This document shows, in pieces, positions 55,601 through 62,412 of a stretch of DNA of 64,000 bases. Source of the DNA: Roseateles oligotrophus (GTDB taxonomy: Bacteria; Pseudomonadota; Gammaproteobacteria; Burkholderiales; Burkholderiaceae_C); contig NZ_JAJIRN010000001.1 of NCBI RefSeq assembly GCF_025717515.1, forward strand, positions 620,001 to 684,000, in the 5' to 3' direction. Under the pieces are notes generated by a model. That model did no database searches. It had not been told where the DNA came from and saw only the letters and a list, made by a program, of their open reading frames with translations. Position 1 is the first letter of the stretch. The number at the start of each line of letters is the position of its first letter. The position numbers and the translations under genes are program-made.

Positions 55601-55708
55601 CTGCGCGAGATCGGGGTCAACTACGCGCAGGGCTTTTTGCAGCATGAGCCCATGCCCTTGAGCGAGCTGATCGGCTCCAAGCTGAATGTGCTGCAGGAGT
55701 CGGTGTGA
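52643..55708 (+). CDS. GAF-PAS-GGDEF-EAL cyclic-di-GMP protein
   Basis: A 1021-residue cytoplasmic signalling protein without clear membrane helices. Order: GAF (about 10-165; FCSHSIL), PAS/PAC (175-300), PAS/PAC (305-420), PAS/PAC (445-560), GGDEF (570-735; intact RLGGDEFAALLEHC) and EAL (745-1015). In the EAL domain the signature is EVL (HAEVLLRM), but the metal and catalytic residues in SVNLSGQ, EITET, DDFGSG and KIDGQF are present. It can therefore make and possibly degrade c-di-GMP. No neighbour indicates its input. Confidence 0.93.
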   Translation: MPAATIPHVHQELDRLSALQALQVLDSPPEPEFDALVQAAALACAAPIARIALVDERRAWFKAGVGLEGLDELPRDEAFCSHSILGVGLFELEDASLDARFRDFPAVAGSVGLRFYAAANLCLSGGQVVGTLCVMDVQPRRLSQAQRELLTQLAKAVVHALELRRSVQAELLAATQLAERDAWFRTLNDAAPIGIFHTNTSGACSYTNPRWQEIFGLSQAQSLGQGWSQTIHPQDQARVFEHWLSCARSQRDFEMEFRVHAPGAGLRQVHARSRPVLGLNGEFIGHVGAVEDISARIHTQAELAASEGRLSMALDSGRIGIWELDLRNGTLVWDAWMHRLYGLQPSSAAMSYAAWAACLHPDDLERAEREVQEAIKGLKPFDTEFRVIWPDASVHHLRGSARLTFDEQGRALRMVGANWDLTQIRQMAEEIAARMSAVLAEQHELLLVTLRSIGDAVITADAAGRVQWLNPAAELLTGWAADEARGRPLEQVFHIIDEQTRAVAENPVRACVKEGKKIAQSGQTLLISRTGQEFGVQDSVAPIRNDKGEIFGVVLVFHDVTEQRRLSGEMTYRATHDSLTGLINRAEFEARLRRVLEQAQSDRSQHALLYIDLDQFKLVNDACGHAVGDQLLKQVAGILGTAVRTRDTLARLGGDEFAALLEHCSPVQADRVAQQICDRMEEFRFLHDERRFRIGASIGLVPITGRWPSAAAILQAADTSCYAAKEQGRNRVHTWFDTDQAMRARHGEMQWTGRIEQALDEDRFVLYAQRIEALHLSVDSSAKNASRIAAAKPGLHAEVLLRMTEPGGALVLPGAFLPAAERFNLATRIDRWVLRHVIAWMKAEPNLAAIEMLSVNLSGQSIGDRAFHRWAVDALTGAGPQVCRRLCIEITETAAITSLTDAALFIEQVRALGVRGALDDFGSGASSFGYLKNLPVDYLKIDGQFVRDLVSDALDEAAVRCFVDVAQVVGMQTVAEFVDSPAVLQRLREIGVNYAQGFLQHEPMPLSELIGSKLNVLQESV

Positions 55709-55783
55709 GTCTGCTGCTTTTGTGGTCGGCGGCATGAGCTTTCTTTGCAGCACAATGCGTGCCTTCGCTGCAGCCTCTCCCGC

Positions 55784-57391
55784 ATGAATTTTCCAAATCC
55801 TGATCGCCGCCGACTGCTCACCCAAGCCCTGTTGCTGAGCACGGGCGCCTGGGCCGGCTGCGGCCATGTCGGCACGCCCAAGGACACGCTGGTGCAGGCC
55901 TTTGCCTTCGATGACATCATCAGCATGGACCCGGCCACGTCCTTCGAGATATCCGGCGTCGAGATCCTGGGCAACACCTATGAGCGCTTGGTCGGCTTTG
56001 ATCTGGACGAGCCGAGCCGCATCGTCGGCATGCTGGCGCGGTCTTGGCAGGTCTCGCCCGATGGGCTGGAGTTCGGCTTTGAGCTGAAACCCGGTTTGCG
56101 TTTCGCCTCCGGCAATCCGCTGGGCGCCGAGGATGTGGTGTTCTCCCTGCAGCGCGCGGTGCGCATGGACAAGACGCCGGCCTTCATCCTGACGCAGTTG
56201 GGTCTGAGCAAGAGCAATGTGGCCGAGCGCGTGGTTCAGACCGGCCCGCTTACGCTGAGTTTGAAGATTGGCAAGCCCTTTGCGCCGAGCTTTGTCTTGA
56301 ACTGCCTGACCGCCACGGTGGCCTCGGTGGTGGATAAGCAGTTGCTCTTGTCCAAAGCGAAAGACGACGATCTCGGTGCGGCCTGGCTCAAGCTCAACCA
56401 TGCCGGCTCCGGCCCCTGGAAGCTGCGCGATTGGCGCGCCAACGAGATCCTGGTGATTGAACGTAATGAGTTATTTCACGGCCCCAGGCCCGCGCTGGCG
56501 CGGGTGATCTACCGCCATGTGAAGGAGGCCGCCACCCAGCGCCTGCTGCTGGAAAAAGGCGATGTGGACATCGCCCGCAACCTGGCACCGCAGGATCTGG
56601 CGCCGCTGGCGGCACGCCAGGACATCAAGCTGACCCAGCAAGCCAAGGGCGTGCTCTATTACCTCGGCCTGAATCAGCGCAATCCCTTGTTGGCCAAGCC
56701 GGAGGTGCGTGAGGCCTTCAAATGGCTGGTTGACTACGAGGCCATAGGCGCCACTCTGATCAAGGGCATAGGCGTGCCGCATCAGAACTTTTTGCCGCAG
56801 GGCCTCTTGGGTGCCAGCGGCGAGCGGCCTTACAAGCTCGATGTGGCCAAGGCGCGCGCGCTGCTGGCCAAGGCGGGCTTGGCCGATGGTTTCAAGATCA
56901 CCATGGATGTCCGCACGATTCAGCCGGTGATGGGCATTGCCGAGGCGGTGCAGCAGACAGCCGGACGCGCCGGCATCCGCATCGAGATCATTCCCGGCGA
57001 CGGCAAGCAGGTGCTGACCAAGTACCGGCAGCGCCGCCACGACATCTTCATCGGCGATTGGGGCACCGACTATTGGGACCCGCACAGCAATGCCGATACT
57101 TTTACGCGTAACCCCGACAACAGTGACGGCGCCAAACTCAAGCCGCTGAGCTGGCGCAATAGCTGGGACATCCCCGAGCTAACGCGCAAAACCGATGCCG
57201 CCGTGCTGGAACATGATGCCGCCCGGCGTGTGCAGATGTACGAGGCGCTGCAGGCCGAGTTTCGCCAAAGCAGCCCCTTTGTGATGCTGTTCCAGCAGAC
57301 GCAGGTGGCAGCGCTGCGCAAAGAGGTGCAGGGTTTCAGGATTGGCCCAACTTCGGACACCACCTTCATGGCCCCGGTGAGCAAGCTGTGA
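55784..57391 (+). CDS. Peptide-type ABC transporter substrate-binding protein
   Basis: A 535-residue family-5 solute-binding protein (DppA/OppA fold; LVGFDLDEPSRIVGMLARSWQVS). The N-terminus has consecutive arginines (DRRRLLTQALL) before the hydrophobic stretch, a Tat-like pattern, and a possible lipobox (AWAGC), so it may be a lipoprotein. ATG at 55784 is used. It is the first gene of a five-gene importer operon; the permease starts at its stop codon. Confidence 0.92.
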   Translation: MNFPNPDRRRLLTQALLLSTGAWAGCGHVGTPKDTLVQAFAFDDIISMDPATSFEISGVEILGNTYERLVGFDLDEPSRIVGMLARSWQVSPDGLEFGFELKPGLRFASGNPLGAEDVVFSLQRAVRMDKTPAFILTQLGLSKSNVAERVVQTGPLTLSLKIGKPFAPSFVLNCLTATVASVVDKQLLLSKAKDDDLGAAWLKLNHAGSGPWKLRDWRANEILVIERNELFHGPRPALARVIYRHVKEAATQRLLLEKGDVDIARNLAPQDLAPLAARQDIKLTQQAKGVLYYLGLNQRNPLLAKPEVREAFKWLVDYEAIGATLIKGIGVPHQNFLPQGLLGASGERPYKLDVAKARALLAKAGLADGFKITMDVRTIQPVMGIAEAVQQTAGRAGIRIEIIPGDGKQVLTKYRQRRHDIFIGDWGTDYWDPHSNADTFTRNPDNSDGAKLKPLSWRNSWDIPELTRKTDAAVLEHDAARRVQMYEALQAEFRQSSPFVMLFQQTQVAALRKEVQGFRIGPTSDTTFMAPVSKL

Positions 57392-58401
57392 GTAAATTCT
57401 TCAAGGCCTTGCTGCGATTTCTGCCGGTGATGGCGCTGACCTATCTGGGTCTCTTGGCCGTCACCTTTTTCATCGGCCGCGTGGTGCCGGTGGACCCGGT
57501 CTTGGCGGTGCTGGGTGACCGTGCGACCGAGGACCAGATGGCGCAGATGCGCGAGGCGATGGGCCTCAACAAGCCGCTGTGGGCACAGTTTGCCAGTTAT
57601 GTGAGCAAGGTCGCGCAGGGCGATTTCGGTACCTCGGTCTTGACCGCGCGGCCGGTGCTGGATGACATCATCCGGGTCTTTCCGGCCACGCTGGAGTTGG
57701 CCACCATGGGCATCATCATCGGCGTCGGCGTCGGTGTGCCGCTGGGCGTGTGGGCGGCGGTGCGGCGTGGCAAGTTTGCCGATCAACTGGTGCGGGTGAT
57801 GGGGCTGATTGGTTACTCGGTGCCGATCTTCTGGCTCGGGCTGATGGGCCTGGTCTTGTTCTACGCCAAGCTCGACTGGGTCAGCGGCCCGGGGCGTATC
57901 GGCATTGCCTTCGCTTACAGCGTACCGACCGTGACCGGCCTGGTGTTGGTGGATAGCGCCTTGGCGGGCGAGTGGCAGGCCTTCAGGAGCGCAATCTCCC
58001 ATCTGGCCCTGCCCGCTGGGCTGCTGGGTTACTTCTCGCTTGCCTACATCAGCCGCATGACGCGCAGCTTCATGCTCAAGGAGCTGAGCCAGGAGTACAT
58101 CGTGGCGGCGCGTGCCAAGGGCTTGAGCGAGGCGACCATCATCTGGCGCCATGCCTTGCGCAATGCGGCCGTGCCGCTGGTGACGGTGATCGCGCTGTCC
58201 TATGCCGGTTTGCTGGAGGGCTCGGTCTTGACCGAGACGGTGTTCGCCTGGCCGGGCCTGGGTCTTTACATCACCAACTCGCTGCAGAACGCCGATATGA
58301 ACGCGGTCCTGGGCGGCACGCTGGTGGTGGGTTCGATCTTTATTGCCTTGAACTTGTTCTCCGATCTGATGTACCGACTGCTGGACCCGCGCACGCGATG
58401 A
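57388..58401 (+). CDS. Peptide-type ABC transporter permease, DppB-like
   Basis: A 337-residue inner-membrane permease with six predicted helices. Residues LTYLGLLAVTFFIGRVVPVDPV and the EAA loop (EYIVAARAKGLSEATIIWRHALRNA) are typical of DppB/OppB. It starts with GTG overlapping the binding-protein stop and overlaps the next permease by four bases. Confidence 0.94.
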   Translation: MSKFFKALLRFLPVMALTYLGLLAVTFFIGRVVPVDPVLAVLGDRATEDQMAQMREAMGLNKPLWAQFASYVSKVAQGDFGTSVLTARPVLDDIIRVFPATLELATMGIIIGVGVGVPLGVWAAVRRGKFADQLVRVMGLIGYSVPIFWLGLMGLVLFYAKLDWVSGPGRIGIAFAYSVPTVTGLVLVDSALAGEWQAFRSAISHLALPAGLLGYFSLAYISRMTRSFMLKELSQEYIVAARAKGLSEATIIWRHALRNAAVPLVTVIALSYAGLLEGSVLTETVFAWPGLGLYITNSLQNADMNAVLGGTLVVGSIFIALNLFSDLMYRLLDPRTR

Positions 58402-59309
58402 GCAAGTTTGCCGAACTGAATCAATATCTGATGAGCGAGCGCCCGGCCTCGCGCAGGCAGGCTGCGTTTGGCCGCTTTTACGCCGGCTGGTGCGCCTTTG
58501 CCCGCAACCGGCTGGCTTTGTTGGGCTTGGGCCTTGTGCTGCTTCTGGTGCTGGTGGCCGCTCTCGCACCTTGGCTTGCACCCTATGCGCCGGATGTCGG
58601 CGACCTGCTGACGCAGCGCCTGCTGCCGCCGTCCGCCGCCCATTGGCTGGGCACCGACGATCAGGGGCGCGACATCCTCTCGCGCATCCTGCATGGCTCG
58701 CGCATCACCTTGTTTGTGGTGACCTTGGTGGCGATTCTGGCCGCGCCGATTGGCTTGGCTGTAGGCACGGTGGCCGGCTATTTTGGCGGCTATGTGGACG
58801 CCGCGCTGATGCGCGTGACCGACATCTTTCTGGCCTTTCCGCGCCTGATCCTGGCGCTGGCTTTTGTCGCCGCTTTAGGCCCCGGCATCGAGAACGCGGT
58901 GCTGGCTATTGCGATCACCTCCTGGCCGCCCTATGCCCGTATCGCGCGCGCCGAGACGCTGACCATTCGCAATGCCGACTACATCGCCGCCGTGCAGCTG
59001 CTGGGCGCCTCGCGCTGGCGGATTGTGTGGCGCCACATCATGCCGCTGTGCCTGCCCTCGGTGATCGTGCGCGTCACCCTGGACATGGCCGGCATCATCC
59101 TGACCGCCGCCGGCCTGGGCTTTTTAGGCCTGGGCGCGCAGCCGCCAAGCCCCGAGTGGGGCGCGATGATTGCCGCCGGCCGGCAATATGTGCTGGACCA
59201 ATGGTGGGTCGCAGCGGGGCCAGGTCTTGCCATCTTCATCGTCAGCCTGGCCTTCAATTTGCTCGGCGATGGCTTGCGTGATGCACTTGATCCAAAGACG
59301 GGTGAATGA
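58398..59309 (+). CDS. Peptide-type ABC transporter permease, DppC-like
   Basis: A 303-residue permease with the short N-terminal region before the first helix and GTDDQGRDILSRILHGSR, hallmarks of DppC/OppC, and an EAA loop (YIAAVQLLGASRWRIVWRHI). Overlaps of four bases on both sides show tight coupling in the operon. Confidence 0.94.
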   Translation: MSKFAELNQYLMSERPASRRQAAFGRFYAGWCAFARNRLALLGLGLVLLLVLVAALAPWLAPYAPDVGDLLTQRLLPPSAAHWLGTDDQGRDILSRILHGSRITLFVVTLVAILAAPIGLAVGTVAGYFGGYVDAALMRVTDIFLAFPRLILALAFVAALGPGIENAVLAIAITSWPPYARIARAETLTIRNADYIAAVQLLGASRWRIVWRHIMPLCLPSVIVRVTLDMAGIILTAAGLGFLGLGAQPPSPEWGAMIAAGRQYVLDQWWVAAGPGLAIFIVSLAFNLLGDGLRDALDPKTGE

Positions 59310-60235
59310 GCATGAGTGCCCATATGTTGGAAGTTGAAAACCTGCGGGTGGCTTTTCCGAATCGCGACGGCAGTCTCAGCGAGGCGGTGCGCGGTGTCTC
59401 CTTCAAGCTCGGCCGCGAGCGGCTCGGCATCGTCGGCGAGTCGGGCTCGGGCAAGTCGCAAACCGGCCGCGCCATCTTGGGTCTGTCGGCGCCCGAGGCC
59501 AGGATCAGTGCGGACAGGCTAGCCTTTGACGGTATCGATCTTTTGCGCTGCAGCGCCGCCGAGCGCCGCAGCCTGCGTGGCCGGCGCATTGCGATGGTCT
59601 TGCAGGACCCGAAATATTCGCTCAACCCGGTGATGCGCATAGGCGCGCAGATCGCCGAGACCCTGCTCGCGCATCGGGCTATGGCCGCAGCCGAGGCACA
59701 CAAGCGGGTGATGCAGGCCTTGCTCGATGTCGCGATCGACGACCCCGAGCGCGTCGCACGGCTTTACCCGCACGAGGTGTCGGGCGGCATGGGGCAGCGC
59801 GTGATGATGGCGATGATGTTGATCGCCGAACCCGAGCTGCTGATCGCGGACGAGCCGACCTCGGCGCTCGACGTCACGGTGCAACTGCAGGTGCTGGGCA
59901 TTCTCGACAAGCTGGTCAGGGCTGATCGGCCCCTGGGCCTCCGCGATGCGGAGGTTGTCCCCCAAGCGGAGTCGGGCGGCTTGGGACGGCCCGGCGCCGC
60001 CCGGCGCGGCATGGGGCTGATCTTCATCTCGCATGACCTGCGCCTGGTGGCCAGTTTTTGTGACCGCATTCTGGTCATGTATGCGGGCCGCGTGGTCGAG
60101 GAGATTGCCGCCCGTGACTTGGCTGCTGCCAAGCATCCCTACACCCAAGGCCTGCTGAACTGCTTGCCGCAGCTCGGTGGCGCGCGCCATCCGCTGCCGA
60201 CGCTGCAGCGCCAAGAGAGCTGGAATTCCGCATGA
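59306..60235 (+). CDS. Peptide-type ABC transporter ATPase, DppD-like, with in-frame insertion
   Basis: A 309-residue ATPase. Walker A is GESGSGKSQ, the Q-loop lies at MVLQDPKYSLNP, the signature is VSGGMGQRV, and Walker B is LLIADEPTSALD. Between the D-loop (LDKLVRA) and the H-loop (GLIFISHDL) there are about 28 extra residues rich in Gly/Pro/Arg that relatives lack. They are encoded by a palindromic DNA segment at 59928-59998. All catalytic motifs remain. It is coupled to the genes on both sides. Confidence 0.92.
   Translation: MSMSAHMLEVENLRVAFPNRDGSLSEAVRGVSFKLGRERLGIVGESGSGKSQTGRAILGLSAPEARISADRLAFDGIDLLRCSAAERRSLRGRRIAMVLQDPKYSLNPVMRIGAQIAETLLAHRAMAAAEAHKRVMQALLDVAIDDPERVARLYPHEVSGGMGQRVMMAMMLIAEPELLIADEPTSALDVTVQLQVLGILDKLVRADRPLGLRDAEVVPQAESGGLGRPGAARRGMGLIFISHDLRLVASFCDRILVMYAGRVVEEIAARDLAAAKHPYTQGLLNCLPQLGGARHPLPTLQRQESWNSA
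59928..59998. repeat. Palindromic REP-like element inserted inside an ABC ATPase gene
   Basis: Three nested palindromes follow one another: GGCCCCTGGGCC (59928-59939), CCTCCGC/GCGGAGG (59938-59954) and CCCAAGC/GCTTGGG (59961-59985), followed by GC-rich GGCCCGGCGCCG. The compact series of hairpins looks like a dispersed intergenic palindromic element of Burkholderiales. It keeps the reading frame open. No second copy was recognised by eye in this window. Confidence 0.6.
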
Positions 60236-60984
60236 GCATAGGGCTTGAAATCAGCGGCCTGCAGGTCCGCTTTGGCGCTTTCACCGCCGTGCATGAGTTG
60301 AACCTCAGGATCGCGCCGGGAGAAAGTTTTGGCCTGGTTGGCGAATCCGGCTCGGGTAAATCCACGGTCTTGCGCGCCATCTGTGGCTTGGCGCCGCTGG
60401 CGGCCGGCGCGGTCAAGTTGACCGGTGCCGGCGAGCTGCCCGAGCCCGGCAGCAAGGCCTTTCGGCGTGCGGTGCAGATGGTGTTTCAAGACCCTTACGG
60501 CTCGCTGCATCCGCGCCAAACCGTCGACAGCATGTTGGCCGAGGCCTTGGCCATTCACGCCATCGGCGAGGCCGAACGGCGCATTGAAGCGGTGCTGGAC
60601 GCGGTCGGTTTGGGCCATGGTTTTCGCTTTCGCTACCCGCATCAACTCTCCGGCGGTCAGCGCCAACGGGTGGCGATTGCGCGGGCCTTGATTCTGGAGC
60701 CCAAGGTCTTGCTCTTGGACGAGCCGACCTCGGCGCTCGATGCCTCGGTGCAGGCCGAGGTCTTGAATCTGCTGGAGCGCTTGCGCGCCGAGCGCGGGCT
60801 GACGTTTTTGATGGTCAGCCATGACCTGGCCGTCGTCACCCATCTGTGCGAGCGGCTGATGGTGATGCGGCTGGGGCGCGAGGTCGAGACGCTGGCCGCA
60901 GCCGATCTGGTGCGCCAACAGGTCAGCGCCGACTACACGCGGGACTTGATGCGTGCCTCGGCGGGCTTTGTGCGCAGCGCTTGA
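60232..60984 (+). CDS. Peptide-type ABC transporter ATPase, DppF-like
   Basis: A 250-residue ATPase with Walker A GESGSGKST, Q-loop MVFQDPYGSLHPRQT, signature LSGGQRQRV, Walker B VLLLDEPTSALD and His in MVSHDLAVV. It is the last gene of the importer operon and overlaps the previous ATPase by four bases. The short C-terminal oligopeptide domain of DppF is partly present. Confidence 0.94.
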   Translation: MSIGLEISGLQVRFGAFTAVHELNLRIAPGESFGLVGESGSGKSTVLRAICGLAPLAAGAVKLTGAGELPEPGSKAFRRAVQMVFQDPYGSLHPRQTVDSMLAEALAIHAIGEAERRIEAVLDAVGLGHGFRFRYPHQLSGGQRQRVAIARALILEPKVLLLDEPTSALDASVQAEVLNLLERLRAERGLTFLMVSHDLAVVTHLCERLMVMRLGREVETLAAADLVRQQVSADYTRDLMRASAGFVRSA

Positions 60985-61031
60985 GATCAACTTGATGCCG
61001 GGCTGTAACTGCCGGTCTTTAAGATAGGCGC

Positions 61032-61403
61032 ATGAAGCTCGCATTGATCGCCCACGACGGCAAGAAGAACGATATGGTGGCCCTGGCCGCCCGCTATCTA
61101 CCGCTGCTGCAAAACTGCAGCCTGATGGCCACCGGCACCACCGGGCGCCGCTTGGTCTCGGAGTTGGGCCTGGAGGTTGATTGTTTGCTCAGCGGCCCGC
61201 TGGGCGGTGACCTGCAGATCGGTGCGCGGCTGGCTGTGGGCGAGGTTGACGGCGTGATCTTCTTGCGCGACCCGATGACGCCGCAGCCGCATGAGCCCGA
61301 CATCAATGCTTTGGTGCGCGCCTGCGATGTGCATGATGTGCCCTGCGCGACCAATCTGGCCGGCGCCGAGTTGATGTTGCAGGCCTGGGCGCGGCGGTTT
61401 TGA
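61032..61403 (+). CDS. mgsA: Methylglyoxal synthase
   Basis: MgsA converts dihydroxyacetone phosphate to methylglyoxal, a bypass of lower glycolysis under phosphate shortage. The 123-residue protein has [18 protein letters not shown] and the catalytic [12 protein letters not shown] motif, then [12 protein letters not shown]. It lacks about 30 residues at the ends of the 152-residue E. coli enzyme, as do many short bacterial forms. It starts 47 bases after the importer operon. Confidence 0.93.
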   Translation: MKLALIAHDGKKNDMVALAARYLPLLQNCSLMATGTTGRRLVSELGLEVDCLLSGPLGGDLQIGARLAVGEVDGVIFLRDPMTPQPHEPDINALVRACDVHDVPCATNLAGAELMLQAWARRF

Positions 61404-61409
61404 GTTGAA

Positions 61410-61715
61410 CTAGTCAGGGGCCGGCATTCTGGCCGTACCCGGCGGCTCGCCCAGCACGGCCTTGAGCAGTCGATTCAGCAAGCTGTCCGGCGCCAATTCC
61501 TTGCCCGCATTGCCCTTTCTGGCCTCATCCGCCAATTTTCGGTAATGCAGCTGTTGTTCTTCGTTGACGCCCAGGTTTTGCCAGCCGTCGGCGGTCAAGT
61601 CAAAGCCATTGGCGATCTTTTCGCGCTGCATTTGGGCCGCTTTCAGCTCAGCGGGGGACGCGGCGCAGGCACTCAAGGCCAGCGCCAGCAAGGCTGGCCA
61701 TAGATAGGTTTTCAA
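61410..61715 (-). CDS. Small lipoprotein of unknown function
   Basis: A 101-residue protein with a lipoprotein signal (LLALALSACAAS, lipobox LSAC). The mature part is helical and charged. The apparent start is TTG at 61715; no better start lies upstream in frame. It converges with mgsA at six bases. No family recognised. Confidence 0.68.
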   Translation of the reverse strand: MKTYLWPALLALALSACAASPAELKAAQMQREKIANGFDLTADGWQNLGVNEEQQLHYRKLADEARKGNAGKELAPDSLLNRLLKAVLGEPPGTARMPAPD

Positions 61716-62087
61716 TTTGAGACTGCGTTTGGCGACTAAGGCCAGCAGTGTTGGTCAGCGACTCGAATGCGGCAAGCGCAGCCGCTGAAGTGCCGCCGCA
61801 AGCCACTTGAGGTAGCTTTTTCCGAGCGCCCCTTGGCGCCAAATGCACAAAAATGTGGCCATGGCTCGGCCGGACCTAATTTCCAAAGTAAAATGCCGGA
61901 TTATTTCCAACTCAGTCGTGTCGAGATGGGTCGCAATTTGCAGCTCGATCGGGACTACGGCTCTACTTAAGGCCTCTGCAAGAAGGCGCTAAGTGGAAAA
62001 CGGGGTTGGTGAACTTTTGCTAAGAGTTTTGCCATTAGTTCGGCTTTGCTTTTCGCACTCAATCAATCCTTTGTACTGGAGCCACTC
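61716..62087. other. Gene-free stretch before the small basic protein
   Basis: About 370 bases between the small lipoprotein and the small basic protein gene, both transcribed outwards. It must contain both promoters. No protein-like frame, tRNA or strong repeat was seen. Confidence 0.5.
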
Positions 62088-62255
62088 ATGGGCAACAAAA
62101 TCATCACCGAAGCCGCTCGTCGTGCTACTCCCCGTCCTGCAGCCCCTGTTGGCGTGACCTTCACCGCCGGCCATGGCCAGAAGTGCAGCCTTGAGCGCGG
62201 TGTGCACACCCGCAGCAAGAAGAACCCCGGCAAGCGTCCAAGCAAGGGCGGCTGA
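62088..62255 (+). CDS. Small, highly basic protein
   Basis: A 55-residue protein rich in Lys, Arg, Pro and Gly, with one Cys (HGQKCSLERGVHTRSKKNPGKR as a shortened view spans residues about 29-50). A nucleic-acid-binding role is possible from charge alone. It is isolated and followed by a strong terminator, as for a well-expressed single gene. No family recognised. Confidence 0.6.
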   Translation: MGNKIITEAARRATPRPAAPVGVTFTAGHGQKCSLERGVHTRSKKNPGKRPSKGG

Positions 62256-62319
62256 TTGCCCCGGCTCGGTGGCGTTGCATCCGCTTGGATTCGACGCCCC
62301 GCAGCGAGTTGCATCTTGC

Positions 62320-62355
62320 AATGACAATAGGCCCTTACCCGGGCCTATTGTCATT
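62320..62355. terminator. Strong 15-base-pair hairpin terminator
   Basis: AATGACAATAGGCCC (62320-62334) and its exact complement (62341-62355) flank a six-base loop. The stem is flanked by T-rich sequence only further downstream (CTTTTTAT). It lies 65 bases after the small basic protein gene and 58 before the next gene. The perfect symmetry could also serve an operator, but a terminator is simpler. Confidence 0.7.
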
Positions 62356-62412
62356 TCAGCAGCGGCTTTTTATAAGATTTGCTTTCTTTAGGCCAGCAAT
62401 AGAACGACCACC

